Positions 34,323-42,971 of a stretch of DNA of 64,000 nt are shown here, in pieces. Within the stretch, counting starts at the first letter, position 1. The number at the start of each line of letters is the position of its first letter. Both the position numbers and the translations under genes were made by a program. This DNA comes from Rhodobacter viridis (GTDB taxonomy: Bacteria > Pseudomonadota > Alphaproteobacteria > Rhodobacterales > Rhodobacteraceae). The notes under the pieces were generated by a model. It saw nothing but the letters and a program-made list of their open reading frames with translations. It ran no database searches and was not told the origin of the DNA. The stretch lies in assembly GCF_003217355.1 (NCBI RefSeq), contig NZ_QJTK01000011.1:47362-111361 (forward strand), read 5' to 3'.

Positions 34323-35606
34323 ATGCGCAACGATCCCCGCTCGCATGGTCTTTGGGAAGCCACGGCGCCGCAAGCGCCCGCGACCGTGTCGCTTGTCGGC
34401 CCGGCCGAGGCCGATGTGGTGGTGATCGGCGCAGGTTTCACCGGGCTTTCCGCCGCGCTGCATCTGGCCGAGGCGGGGAAATCGGTGCTCGTGCTCGAGG
34501 CCGATCAGATCGGCTTCGGCGCCTCGGGGCGCAATGTCGGGCTCGTCAATGCCGGCATGTGGGTGATGCCCGAGGCGATGCCGCAGGTGCTTGGCCCCGT
34601 CTACGGGCCGCGGCTGCTGGATTTCCTTGGCAATGCTCCGGCCGAGGTGTTCGCGCTGGTGAAGCGCCACGGGATCGATTGCGAGGCGATGCCGAATGGC
34701 ACGCTGCATTGCGCCGTCGGCACCACGGGGCTTGCCGAGATCACCGAGCGCGCCCGGCAATGGGCGGCGCGCGGGGCGCCGGTCGAGTTGCTGGATGCGT
34801 CAGAAACGGCGCGGCGGCTTGGCGGCGGGCGCTATGCGGGCTCGCTTCTGGATCGGCGCGCGGGCACGATCCAGCCGCTCGCCTATGTGCGCGGGCTTGC
34901 CCGGGCGGCGCTGGCTGCAGGGGCGCAGATCTGCACCGAAACCGCCGCGACGGGCGTCGCGCCGCAGGGCGCGGGTTGGCGCGTCACCACGCCCAAGGGC
35001 GAGGTGCGGGCCGCGTGGCTGATCGCCGCCACCGACATGTATACCCAGGGGCCGAACCCCGGGCTGCGCCGCGCGCAGGTCGGGCTGCCCTATTTCAACA
35101 TGGCAACACCGCCCTTGCCGCACGCGATCCGCGCCGAGCTCTTGCCGGGCGGCGAGGGCTGCTGGGACACGCGCGAGGTGCTCTCGTCCTTTCGCATGGA
35201 TGCGGCGGGGCGGCTTGTCTTCGGCTCGGTCGGGCGGCTCGGAATGGCGGACCGCGCCATCCACCGGGCTTGGGCGCTGCGGGCGATGCATCGGATCTTT
35301 CCGCAGCTCAGCGGCATCGGCTTTGACAGCGAATGGTTCGGCTGGATCGGCATGACCGCCGACAACCTGCCGCGCCTGCATGTGCTGGGGAAAAACGCTT
35401 TGTCGATCGCCGGTTACAACGGTCGCGGCATCGCCCCCGGCACCGTGTTCGGGAAGGCTTTGGCCGAGCATGTCTGTGGCGCGCGCAAGATCGAGGCGAT
35501 GCCCTTGCCGGTCAGCCTGATCACCCCGGCGTCCTTGCGCCTGTTGCACGAGGCCGGTTACATCACCGGCGCGGCGGCGGCGCATCTGCTCGCCGACCGG
35601 ATCTGA
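34323..35606 (+). CDS. DadA-like FAD oxidoreductase, possible L-pipecolate oxidase
   Basis: The 427-residue protein is a D-amino-acid-oxidase-fold flavoprotein. The ADP-binding loop is VVVIGAGFTGLSAALHLAEA (residues about 32-51), followed by VLEADQIGFGASGRNVG and, at the end, SIAGYNGRGIAPGTVFGKAL, all family typical. Size and neighbours (an ALDH7-type aminoadipate semialdehyde dehydrogenase downstream) resemble Pseudomonas AmaA, which oxidises L-pipecolate to piperideine-6-carboxylate. The substrate is inferred. AGGAGGG precedes the ATG at 34323. Confidence 0.82.
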   Translation: MRNDPRSHGLWEATAPQAPATVSLVGPAEADVVVIGAGFTGLSAALHLAEAGKSVLVLEADQIGFGASGRNVGLVNAGMWVMPEAMPQVLGPVYGPRLLDFLGNAPAEVFALVKRHGIDCEAMPNGTLHCAVGTTGLAEITERARQWAARGAPVELLDASETARRLGGGRYAGSLLDRRAGTIQPLAYVRGLARAALAAGAQICTETAATGVAPQGAGWRVTTPKGEVRAAWLIAATDMYTQGPNPGLRRAQVGLPYFNMATPPLPHAIRAELLPGGEGCWDTREVLSSFRMDAAGRLVFGSVGRLGMADRAIHRAWALRAMHRIFPQLSGIGFDSEWFGWIGMTADNLPRLHVLGKNALSIAGYNGRGIAPGTVFGKALAEHVCGARKIEAMPLPVSLITPASLRLLHEAGYITGAAAAHLLADRI

Positions 35607-35614
35607 GGACCGCC

Positions 35615-37048
35615 ATGCACACCACCCTCCCCCGTTTCCGCCTGCCCTTCGGCCCGCAAACCGCGATGGCCGCCGCGGGGGTGCTGTCGCTTCTGCTGCT
35701 CGCCAGCCTTGTCGTGGGCAAGATCGGCGCGGCGTGGCTGCCGGGGGCAGGGGCGCTGCTGACCCTGTCCGCTATCACCGCGATCGGGCTCGCGCTGCTG
35801 CGTCTGCCCCGCGTCTCGCGCATCGCGCAGGTGTTTCTGGCGGGCGCTTTCCTTGCCACGCTGATCGTCGCGGTGGCTCTGCCCAAGGCGCTGCCCGCGA
35901 TGCAGGCGGCGTTGATGCAGGGCACGGCCTTTTCCGCCTTTCTGACCGCACTCGGCCTCATCCGCGCGCCGGTGCGCCGCTCGGCCCTGATTGCCCGCGC
36001 GGCCGAGGGGCTTTTCGCCCATTCCGCGCGGGCGCGCGTCTTTGCCGTCTCGCTCGGCGCGCAGGGGATTTCGGTGCTCTTCAATATCGGCACGATCGGG
36101 ATGATTGCCGATATCGCGCGCAACCATGACGCCGCGCGCAAGGCGGCGGGCAAGCGCGGCATCGACACCCGGGCGATGACCTTGGCGGCGCTGCGCGGCA
36201 CGCTTCTGATGACGGTCTGGTCGCCGATCGGGCTTGGCTTTGCCATCGTCACAAGCGCGATCCCGACGCTGGATCCGGTGCTGTTCTTCGGGCTTGCCTT
36301 CGCCATCGTTGCGCTGATCTCCGTCGTCGCCGCGGTCCTTGATGCCGCCGCGACCAAGCTGCCGGCGGGCCCGCGCCCGCATGACCCCGCGCCCGAGGGG
36401 GCTGGCCGCGCGCTGGCGCTGGTTCTGGCCGCCATCGCGGGGCTGATCGCGCTGACGATTGCCGCGCACCGGTTGCTCGACGTCAGCTTCCTGATCGCCG
36501 CCTGCCTGGTGCTGCCGCTGCTGGCCGCGCTGTGGCCGCGGCTGGAACCCGGCCTGCGCAGCCCCGGCCCCGAGGGCGCGCTGACCCGGCTTTCGGCGGC
36601 CTCCGAGGGAATGGCGACGGAAAGCACGATCTTTCTGGCCGCGGCGGTGATCGGCGCGGCGGTGGCCGCGGCGGCGCAGGCGGCCGGGATCGATGCGCTG
36701 ATCGCGGGGGGGCAGCTTCCGGCGCTTGCCGTGATCCTTGCCTGCCTCGTCCTCATCCCCGCCGTTGGTGCGGTGATGATCCCGCACACCATCGTGATGA
36801 TCATGGCAGCGCAACTTTTCGGCGCCGGGCCGGTCGGCGCCGATCATCCCTATGCGCTTGGACTTGCGCTGCTTTTCGCCTGGGCGCTGGCCATTGCCGC
36901 CTCGCCGATCTCGGCGATGTCGATCATCACCGGGCGCGAACTCGGCGTCACGCCGCAACGCGTCACCTTTGCGCTGAACCTGCGCTTCACCCTTGGACTG
37001 ATGGCCGCCGCGGCGCTGGTCGTTGGCCTTGTCTATGCCCTCGACTGA
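35615..37048 (+). CDS. Predicted permease, substrate unknown
   Basis: This 477-residue protein has about twelve hydrophobic segments and internal stretches such as IPAVGAVMIPHTIVMIMAAQ and ASPISAMSIITGRELGV that resemble ion-transporter superfamily permeases (the DctM/CitM-like fold). I cannot name the exact family. It lies 8 bp after the FAD oxidase and 16 bp before the aldehyde dehydrogenase gene, so it most likely imports the substrate of this catabolic module, for example lysine, pipecolate or aminoadipate. GAGGACC lies before the ATG at 35615. Confidence 0.78.
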   Translation: MHTTLPRFRLPFGPQTAMAAAGVLSLLLLASLVVGKIGAAWLPGAGALLTLSAITAIGLALLRLPRVSRIAQVFLAGAFLATLIVAVALPKALPAMQAALMQGTAFSAFLTALGLIRAPVRRSALIARAAEGLFAHSARARVFAVSLGAQGISVLFNIGTIGMIADIARNHDAARKAAGKRGIDTRAMTLAALRGTLLMTVWSPIGLGFAIVTSAIPTLDPVLFFGLAFAIVALISVVAAVLDAAATKLPAGPRPHDPAPEGAGRALALVLAAIAGLIALTIAAHRLLDVSFLIAACLVLPLLAALWPRLEPGLRSPGPEGALTRLSAASEGMATESTIFLAAAVIGAAVAAAAQAAGIDALIAGGQLPALAVILACLVLIPAVGAVMIPHTIVMIMAAQLFGAGPVGADHPYALGLALLFAWALAIAASPISAMSIITGRELGVTPQRVTFALNLRFTLGLMAAAALVVGLVYALD

Positions 37049-37064
37049 CCCGAAAGGACGCCCG

Positions 37065-38576
37065 ATGACGCTGCGCGATGAAACCCGGACCCTGCTTTGC
37101 CGCCTTGGCGTTGTCCCTGCGGCCTTTGAAGGCGGGTCGATGGCCAGCTTCTCGCCCCTGACCGGCGCGCAGATCGGCGCGCTGACGCCCGAGACGCCGA
37201 AATCCACCGCTGCCGCGATCGCGCGTGCGGCCGCTGCCTTCCGCCTGTGGCGGCTGGTGCCCGCGCCGAAACGCGGTGAACTCGTCCGGCTCTGGGCCGA
37301 GGAATTGCGCGCCGCCAAGGCCGATCTCGGCCGTCTCGTCTCGATCGAGGCGGGCAAGTCCGCCTCCGAAGGGCTGGGCGAGGTGCAGGAGATGATCGAC
37401 ATCTGCGATTTCGCGGTGGGCCTGTCGCGCCAGCTTTACGGGCTGACCATCGCGACCGAGCGGCCGGGGCATCGGATGATGGAAACCTGGCACCCGCTGG
37501 GCGTTGTCGGCGTGATCTCGGCCTTCAACTTCCCGGTCGCGGTCTGGGCCTGGAACACGGCGCTGGCGCTGGTCTGCGGCAATCCGGTGCTCTGGAAACC
37601 CTCCGAGAAAACCCCGCTGACCGCCTTGGCCGCGCAGGCGGTGCTGGGCCGCGCGCTGGCCCGGTTCGACGCCGCGCCCGAGGGGCTGGCGCAACTTCTG
37701 ATCGGCGGGCCCGAGGTCGGCGCTGCCTTGGTCGAGAGCCCGAAAGTGGCGCTGATTTCCGCCACCGGCTCGACCCGGATGGGGCGGATCGTCGGCCCGA
37801 AAGTGGCGGCGCGGTTTGGGCGTTCGATCCTTGAACTCGGCGGCAACAATGCGGGCATCGTCTGCGCTTCGGCCGATCTCGACATGACCCTGCGCGCCGT
37901 GGCCTTTGGCGCGATGGGCACGGCCGGGCAACGCTGCACGACCTTGCGCAGGCTCTTCGTGCATGACAGCGTCTACGACACGCTGATGCCCCGGCTGATC
38001 CGCGCCTATGCCTCGGTCTCGGTCGGCAACCCTTTGGAGACGCAGGCGCTTGTCGGCCCGCTCATTGACCGCGCCGCGTTCGATGCGATGCAGTCGGCGC
38101 TCGATGCCGCGCTGGCGGCGGGGGGCATCGTGCATGGCGGCACCCGCGTCGCCTGTGGCCCCGACAGCGCCTATTACGTCCGCCCGGCGCTGGTCGAGAT
38201 GCCCGCGCAGATCGGCCCGGTGCTGGAAGAAACCTTCGCGCCGATCCTTTACGTCATGCGCTTTTCCGACCTTGAAGCCGTGATCGAAGAGCACAACGCG
38301 GTGGCGGCGGGGCTCTCGTCGGCGATCTTCACCCTTGATCTGCGGGAAATGGAGACGTTCCTCTCGGCCGCGGGGTCGGATTGCGGCATTGCCAATGTCA
38401 ATATCGGCACCTCGGGCGCCGAGATCGGCGGCGCTTTCGGCGGCGAAAAGGAAACCGGCGGCGGGCGCGAAAGCGGCTCGGACGCCTGGAAGGGCTACAT
38501 GCGGCGCGCCACCAACACCATCAACTTCTCGCGTGACCTGCCCCTGGCGCAGGGCGTGGTTTTCGACATCGAGTGA
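37065..38576 (+). CDS. amaB: ALDH7-type 2-aminoadipate semialdehyde dehydrogenase
   Basis: The 503-residue enzyme is an aldehyde dehydrogenase of the antiquitin (ALDH7) group: LELGGNNAGIV with the general base Glu257, TAGQRCTT with the nucleophile Cys291, and the diagnostic end NVNIGTSGAEIGGAFGGEKE (first 20 residues of a longer conserved run that continues to SDAWK). ALDH7 enzymes oxidise 2-aminoadipate 6-semialdehyde/piperideine-6-carboxylate to 2-aminoadipate in lysine breakdown. AAAGGA precedes the ATG. The adjacent FAD oxidase and aminotransferase fit steps just before and after it. Confidence 0.92.
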   Translation: MTLRDETRTLLCRLGVVPAAFEGGSMASFSPLTGAQIGALTPETPKSTAAAIARAAAAFRLWRLVPAPKRGELVRLWAEELRAAKADLGRLVSIEAGKSASEGLGEVQEMIDICDFAVGLSRQLYGLTIATERPGHRMMETWHPLGVVGVISAFNFPVAVWAWNTALALVCGNPVLWKPSEKTPLTALAAQAVLGRALARFDAAPEGLAQLLIGGPEVGAALVESPKVALISATGSTRMGRIVGPKVAARFGRSILELGGNNAGIVCASADLDMTLRAVAFGAMGTAGQRCTTLRRLFVHDSVYDTLMPRLIRAYASVSVGNPLETQALVGPLIDRAAFDAMQSALDAALAAGGIVHGGTRVACGPDSAYYVRPALVEMPAQIGPVLEETFAPILYVMRFSDLEAVIEEHNAVAAGLSSAIFTLDLREMETFLSAAGSDCGIANVNIGTSGAEIGGAFGGEKETGGGRESGSDAWKGYMRRATNTINFSRDLPLAQGVVFDIE

Positions 38577-38583
38577 GGCACAG

Positions 38584-39819
38584 ATGACCCTGCAAGACCA
38601 GACCGGCGTGGCCTTCCGCCCCGCCGAGCGTATCGCCACGCTTGGCGTCTCCGAAATCCTGCAGATCGGCGCCAAGGCGGCGGCGATGAAGCGGGCCGGG
38701 CGGCCGGTGATCATCCTTGGCGCGGGCGAGCCCGATTTCGACACGCCCGAGCATGTCAAACAGGCCGCCGCCGAGGCGATGGCGCGGGGCGAGACGAAAT
38801 ACACGGCGCTGGACGGCACCCCGGCGCTGAAGGCGGCGATCGTCGAAAAGTTCAAGCGCGAGAATGGCTTGGACTATACGGTGGCGGAAATCACCGTGGC
38901 CACCGGGGCCAAGCAGGTGCTTTACAATGCGATGATGGCGACGCTCGATCCGGGCGACGAGGTGATCATCCCGACGCCGTGCTGGACGTCTTACTTCGAC
39001 ATCGTGCGCATCGCGGGCGGCGTGCCGGTCGCCGTGCCCTGCGACGGCGCGCAGGGGTTCCGGCTGCAACCCGAGGCGCTGGCCGCCGCGATCACGCCGA
39101 AGACGCACTGGCTGATGCTCAATTCGCCCTCGAACCCGACCGGGGCGGCCTATGCAGAGGCCGATTACCGCCCGCTGCTCGAGGTGCTGCGCGCCCATCC
39201 GCAGGTCTGGCTGATGGTCGACGACATGTATGAGCACATCTGTTACGAGGGCTTCCGCTTCACCACACCCGCCGCGCTCGAACCGCGGCTGAAGGGGCGC
39301 ATCCTGACGGTGAATGGCGTCTCGAAAGCCTATGCGATGACCGGCTGGCGGATCGGCTATGCGGGCGGGCCCGAGGCGCTGATCAAGGCGATGGCCGTGG
39401 TGCAGAGCCAGTCAACCTCTTGTCCTTGCTCGATTTCGCAGGCGGCGGCTCTGGCCGCGCTCACCGGGCCGCAGGATCTATTGCCCGAACGCGCCGCCGA
39501 TTTTCAGCGCCGCCGCGATCTGGTGGTGGCGGGGCTGAACGCGATCCCGGGGATCACCTGCCGCCTGCCCGAGGGCGCGTTTTACACCTTCGCCGATTGT
39601 TCGGGCCTGATCGGGGCGACGACGCCCGAGGGCGGCACGATCGCCTCGGACCGTGACTTCTGCGCGTGGCTTCTGGAAACCGCCGAGGTGGCGATGGTGC
39701 CCGGCGCGGCCTTTGGCCTCTCGCCCTATTTCCGCATTTCCTACGCCACCTCCGAGGCCGAGCTGCGCGAGGCGCTGGCGCGGATCACCGCCGCCTGCGC
39801 GCGGCTGACCCGCGACTAG
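38584..39819 (+). CDS. Class I aminotransferase (aspartate aminotransferase-like)
   Basis: The 411-residue protein is a fold-type I PLP aminotransferase of the Rhizobium/Thermus AspC subgroup, with [47 protein letters not shown] and the PLP lysine in [16 protein letters not shown] (Lys248). In this operon it may transaminate 2-aminoadipate to 2-oxoadipate or act on lysine, but a housekeeping aspartate aminotransferase is also possible. It begins 7 bp after the aldehyde dehydrogenase gene. Its TAG stop overlaps the stop of the convergent aroQ within a shared CTAG. Confidence 0.9.
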   Translation: MTLQDQTGVAFRPAERIATLGVSEILQIGAKAAAMKRAGRPVIILGAGEPDFDTPEHVKQAAAEAMARGETKYTALDGTPALKAAIVEKFKRENGLDYTVAEITVATGAKQVLYNAMMATLDPGDEVIIPTPCWTSYFDIVRIAGGVPVAVPCDGAQGFRLQPEALAAAITPKTHWLMLNSPSNPTGAAYAEADYRPLLEVLRAHPQVWLMVDDMYEHICYEGFRFTTPAALEPRLKGRILTVNGVSKAYAMTGWRIGYAGGPEALIKAMAVVQSQSTSCPCSISQAAALAALTGPQDLLPERAADFQRRRDLVVAGLNAIPGITCRLPEGAFYTFADCSGLIGATTPEGGTIASDRDFCAWLLETAEVAMVPGAAFGLSPYFRISYATSEAELREALARITAACARLTRD

Positions 39820-40259
39820 GCTTTCGAGAGCAGCGAACAGGCGCGGCGGACACAGAGTTCATAGCCCTCGGTGCCAAAGCCCGCCATCACGCCATCGGCC
39901 CGGGCCGAGACAAAGCTGTGGTGGCGGAAGGGCTCGCGCTTGTGCACGTTCGAGATGTGGCACTCGAACACCAGCCCGTCATAGGCGTTCAGCGCGTCAA
40001 GGATCGCGACCGAGGTATGGGTGAAGGCGCCCGGGTTGATGACGATCGCGGCGGCTTCCTCGCGGGCGCGGTGGATCGTGTCGATGATCACGCCCTCGTG
40101 GTTCGACTGAAAAAACTCGACGGCAAAGCCAAGGCTTTCGGCCAGCGCGCGGCAGCGGGTCTCGACATCGGCGAGGGTGTCGGCGCCGTAGATTTCCGGC
40201 TGGCGCTTGCCCAGCAGGTTCAGGTTCGGGCCGTTGAGGATGAAGATGGTTTTCGACAC
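39816..40259 (-). CDS. aroQ: 3-Dehydroquinate dehydratase type II
   Basis: The 147-residue protein has all type II dehydroquinase motifs: [20 protein letters not shown] with catalytic Tyr24, [10 protein letters not shown] and [17 protein letters not shown] with the catalytic His near 102. It performs the third shikimate-pathway step, 3-dehydroquinate to 3-dehydroshikimate, as a cytoplasmic dodecamer. The GTG start at 40259 follows GCAGGAG at 7 bases and gives the normal N-terminus; an upstream in-frame codon at 40286 is not supported. Confidence 0.96.
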   Translation of the reverse strand: MSKTIFILNGPNLNLLGKRQPEIYGADTLADVETRCRALAESLGFAVEFFQSNHEGVIIDTIHRAREEAAAIVINPGAFTHTSVAILDALNAYDGLVFECHISNVHKREPFRHHSFVSARADGVMAGFGTEGYELCVRRACSLLSKA

Positions 40260-40327
40260 GAGCACACTCCTGCGGATTTGCGCCAACCTAGACCGGGGCG
40301 GGGCGAAGGGAAACTGAAATCAGGGCG

Positions 40328-41353
40328 TCATTTCGGGGGGAGGCGGCTTGGGGCAACGCCTGTCCAGTTGCGCCACGCGCGCCAGAACACCGTGCCATCG
40401 GCATAGCCGAGCGCCTGCGCCACCGCCTCGACGCTCAGGCCGCGCTCGCGCAGCAACACCTCGGCCCGGCGCTGCCGTTGCTGGCGCAAAAGTCCGCTCA
40501 GGCTCGCGCCTTCCGCGGCCAGACCCCGTTGCAGGCTGCGCGGCGCCATCCGCAACGCCGCCGCAATCGTCGGCACGTCGATCGCGCGCACGCCGAGATA
40601 GAGGTCGATCAGCGCCTCGACCTGGGTGACAAGGCTTTCGGCGCGGCTCACATCGGCGGTCAGATCCTGCAGGTGCCGCTCGATCAGCGCGATCATGTCG
40701 GGGTCTTCGGCGCGATGCACCCGGTCGGCCTCGGCGGCGGAAAAGACGATGGCATTCGTCGGTTGCGAATAGCGCACCGGCGCGCGGAACAGCGCCTCGA
40801 GCCGGGCTTTCTCGGGGATCGGCGGATGGGTGAAGCGGATCTCGAGCGGGCGCCAGCGCGGATCGAAAGCGCCGCGGATCAGCCGCGAGACCGCCGCCAG
40901 ACTGAATTCCGTATCCTGCCGCGAGGCGATCAGCACCGGCGCCGTCAACCGGTAGGTGAAGACGAGCTGGTCGTCCTCCGCGGTCAGGCTCGATTGCGTC
41001 GCGCTTTGCAGCGCCCCCGACCAGCGCGCGAAAGCCGCAAGCGCGCTGCGGATCGTGCCCGCCTGCACCGCGCGCAGCCCGATCGGCGCCAGATTGCCCG
41101 GTCGCATCCCGAAGCCCAAGCGTGCGCCAAAGAGCGGATCGCCCGCCAATTCCGCCGCAGTCTCGAAAATCGAGAGATAACTTTGCAAGGGAATCGCTTC
41201 GTAAGGATCGGCCAGCACCTCGGGCGAGAGCTTTTCGCGGGCAAGCAGAGTTTTCAACTTGCCCGGATCATCGGCAAAGTATTCCAGAATTGGCCCAAAA
41301 ATCAGGGCCCTGACAGACAGCATTCCGGGCAATGGGCTGCTTGTCGCGGACAT
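40328..41353 (-). CDS. AraC family regulator, OruR-like
   Basis: The 341-residue protein has an N-terminal arabinose-binding-like domain of the OruR/ArgR class (residues about 20-215) and a C-terminal AraC double helix-turn-helix (about 245-341, IDVPTIAAALRMAPRSLQRG, VEAVAQALGYADGTVFWRAW). It is divergent from an amino acid permease operon that contains an ornithine-cyclodeaminase-like gene. Two TTTGGCGC direct repeats 21 bp apart in the intergenic region look like its binding half-sites. It probably activates the operon in response to an amine or amino acid. Confidence 0.9.
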   Translation of the reverse strand: MSATSSPLPGMLSVRALIFGPILEYFADDPGKLKTLLAREKLSPEVLADPYEAIPLQSYLSIFETAAELAGDPLFGARLGFGMRPGNLAPIGLRAVQAGTIRSALAAFARWSGALQSATQSSLTAEDDQLVFTYRLTAPVLIASRQDTEFSLAAVSRLIRGAFDPRWRPLEIRFTHPPIPEKARLEALFRAPVRYSQPTNAIVFSAAEADRVHRAEDPDMIALIERHLQDLTADVSRAESLVTQVEALIDLYLGVRAIDVPTIAAALRMAPRSLQRGLAAEGASLSGLLRQQRQRRAEVLLRERGLSVEAVAQALGYADGTVFWRAWRNWTGVAPSRLPPK

Positions 41354-41382
41354 TTTTCCTCATTTTCCGCCCGAGAGGGGCC

Positions 41383-41411
41383 TTTGGCGCAAACTATCGG
41401 ATTTTTGGCGC
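41383..41411. promoter_or_regulatory. TTTGGCGC direct repeat, candidate AraC-type operator
   Basis: Identical 8-mers TTTGGCGC occur at 41383-41390 and 41404-41411, exactly 21 bp apart (two helical turns), in the 130-bp region between the AraC gene and the permease gene. Tandem direct half-sites at this spacing are typical for AraC-type activators. Confidence 0.5.
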
Positions 41412-41483
41412 GCTTTGCAATGGCCGCTCTTGTCTTGCGGCCTGCAGACCGGTTCCAAAGAAACCGAAACAGGGATCGGGAAC

Positions 41484-42914
41484 ATGGAACAACAACCGGG
41501 CGCAAACCGCCTGCAGGCCAATTCGATAGGGTTGGCGCATATCATCTTCTTTGTCGTTGCGGCCGCCGCGCCGATGACCGCTGTCGTTGGCGCGACGCCG
41601 CCCGCCTTCGCTTTCGGCAATGGCGCGGGCGTGCCGGGCGCCTTCATTCTGGCGGGGATCCTGTATCTGCTGTTCTCGGTCGGCTTCACCGCGATGACGC
41701 GGCATGTGAGCGGGGCAGGGGCGTTTTACGCCTATATCACCCGCGGCCTTGGCTCGCCCGCGGGCATCGGCGGGGCGCTGACGGCGCTTCTCGCTTATTT
41801 CGCGGTGCAGATCTCGGTCTTTGCGCTGTTTGCCGTCTTCGTCTCGGGCTTCGCCTCCTCGCTTGGCCTTGATCTGCCGTGGTGGGTCTGGGCCTTCGCG
41901 GGCCTTGCCGTCGTGGTGTTTCTGGGGCGTCGCCACATCGCGGTTTCGGGCTTCATCCTGGGCCTGTGCATGATCGCCGAGCTGATCATCCTGCTTGTCC
42001 TTGATATCGCGATCCTCGCGCATGGCGGCGGCGATGCGGGGATATCGGTCTCGGGCTTCCGGCCGTCGGATGTCTTCGGCCCCGGCCTTGGCGTCACCAT
42101 GGTCTTCGTGCTCGGCTCCTACGTCGGCTTCGAGGCCACCGCGATCTTCGGCGAGGAAGCCTCGAACCCCGACCGCACCATTCCCCGTGCGACCTATATC
42201 GCCGTGATCCTGATCACCGCCTTCTATGCCTTCTCGACCTGGGCCATCGTGCAATATTACGGTCCCGAAAAGGCGCAAGCCGCCGCCGCTGCCTCGCTCG
42301 AAGGGTTCTATTTCGCCCCGATGGAGGCGCTTCTGGGCGGCTGGGTGGTGAAGATCGCCAATATCCTCTTGATCACCAGCCTCTTTGCCTGCCTGCTGTC
42401 CTTCCACAACACGCTCAACCGCTACTTCTATGCGCTGGGGCACGAGGGGCTGCTCTCGTCGCATGTGACGAAAGTCCATGACGATCACGGCTCGCCCCAT
42501 GTCGCCGGGCTGGTGCAGGCGGCGATGGTGGTGGTGATCCTTGGGCTTTTCGCGCTGATCGGGGCCGATCCTTACGGCGTCGTCTTCTCGTGGATGTCGG
42601 CGCTGGCGGTGCTGTCGATCGTCGCGGTGCAGATCATGGTTTCGATCGCCGTCATCGCCTTCTTCCGCCGCGACAGCTTCGGCCGCTCGCCCTTCGTCAC
42701 CCTTGTGGCCCCGGTTCTGGCGACGCTTGGGCTGATGACCGCCTTCGGCCTTGTCTGGTCGAACCTGCCGATGCTGACGGGCTCCGAAAGCCCGGTGGTG
42801 CAGGCCTTCCCGGTGATCGTGCTTCTCGTCGCGGCCTCGGGCTCGCTTCTCGCCCTGCGCATCAAGCGCAGCCAGCCCGAGCTTTACGCCCGCCTCGGCC
42901 GCGCCTTCGACTGA
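41484..42914 (+). CDS. APC family amino acid or amine permease
   Basis: The 476-residue protein has twelve hydrophobic segments and the APC features FFVVAAAAPMTAVVGATPPA near residue 22, MTRHVSGAGAFYAYITRGLG, and GSYVGFEATAIFGEEASNPD. It probably imports the substrate used by the downstream enzymes. AGGGATCGGG precedes the ATG at 41484. Downstream, a perfect 18-base palindrome (42925-42942) separates it from the cyclodeaminase-like gene, which may lower read-through or protect the upstream mRNA. Confidence 0.9.
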   Translation: MEQQPGANRLQANSIGLAHIIFFVVAAAAPMTAVVGATPPAFAFGNGAGVPGAFILAGILYLLFSVGFTAMTRHVSGAGAFYAYITRGLGSPAGIGGALTALLAYFAVQISVFALFAVFVSGFASSLGLDLPWWVWAFAGLAVVVFLGRRHIAVSGFILGLCMIAELIILLVLDIAILAHGGGDAGISVSGFRPSDVFGPGLGVTMVFVLGSYVGFEATAIFGEEASNPDRTIPRATYIAVILITAFYAFSTWAIVQYYGPEKAQAAAAASLEGFYFAPMEALLGGWVVKIANILLITSLFACLLSFHNTLNRYFYALGHEGLLSSHVTKVHDDHGSPHVAGLVQAAMVVVILGLFALIGADPYGVVFSWMSALAVLSIVAVQIMVSIAVIAFFRRDSFGRSPFVTLVAPVLATLGLMTAFGLVWSNLPMLTGSESPVVQAFPVIVLLVAASGSLLALRIKRSQPELYARLGRAFD

Positions 42915-42924
42915 GCCTTTCCCG

Positions 42925-42942
42925 CCCTGCCGCGCGGCAGGG
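42925..42942. other. Intercistronic hairpin
   Basis: CCCTGCCGC and GCGGCAGGG form a perfect 18-base palindrome 11 bases after the permease stop. No U-run follows, so it is more likely an mRNA-processing or stability element than a full terminator. Confidence 0.5.
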
Positions 42943-42971
42943 CCACCCTTCCCAAACCAGAGAGAAACCCC

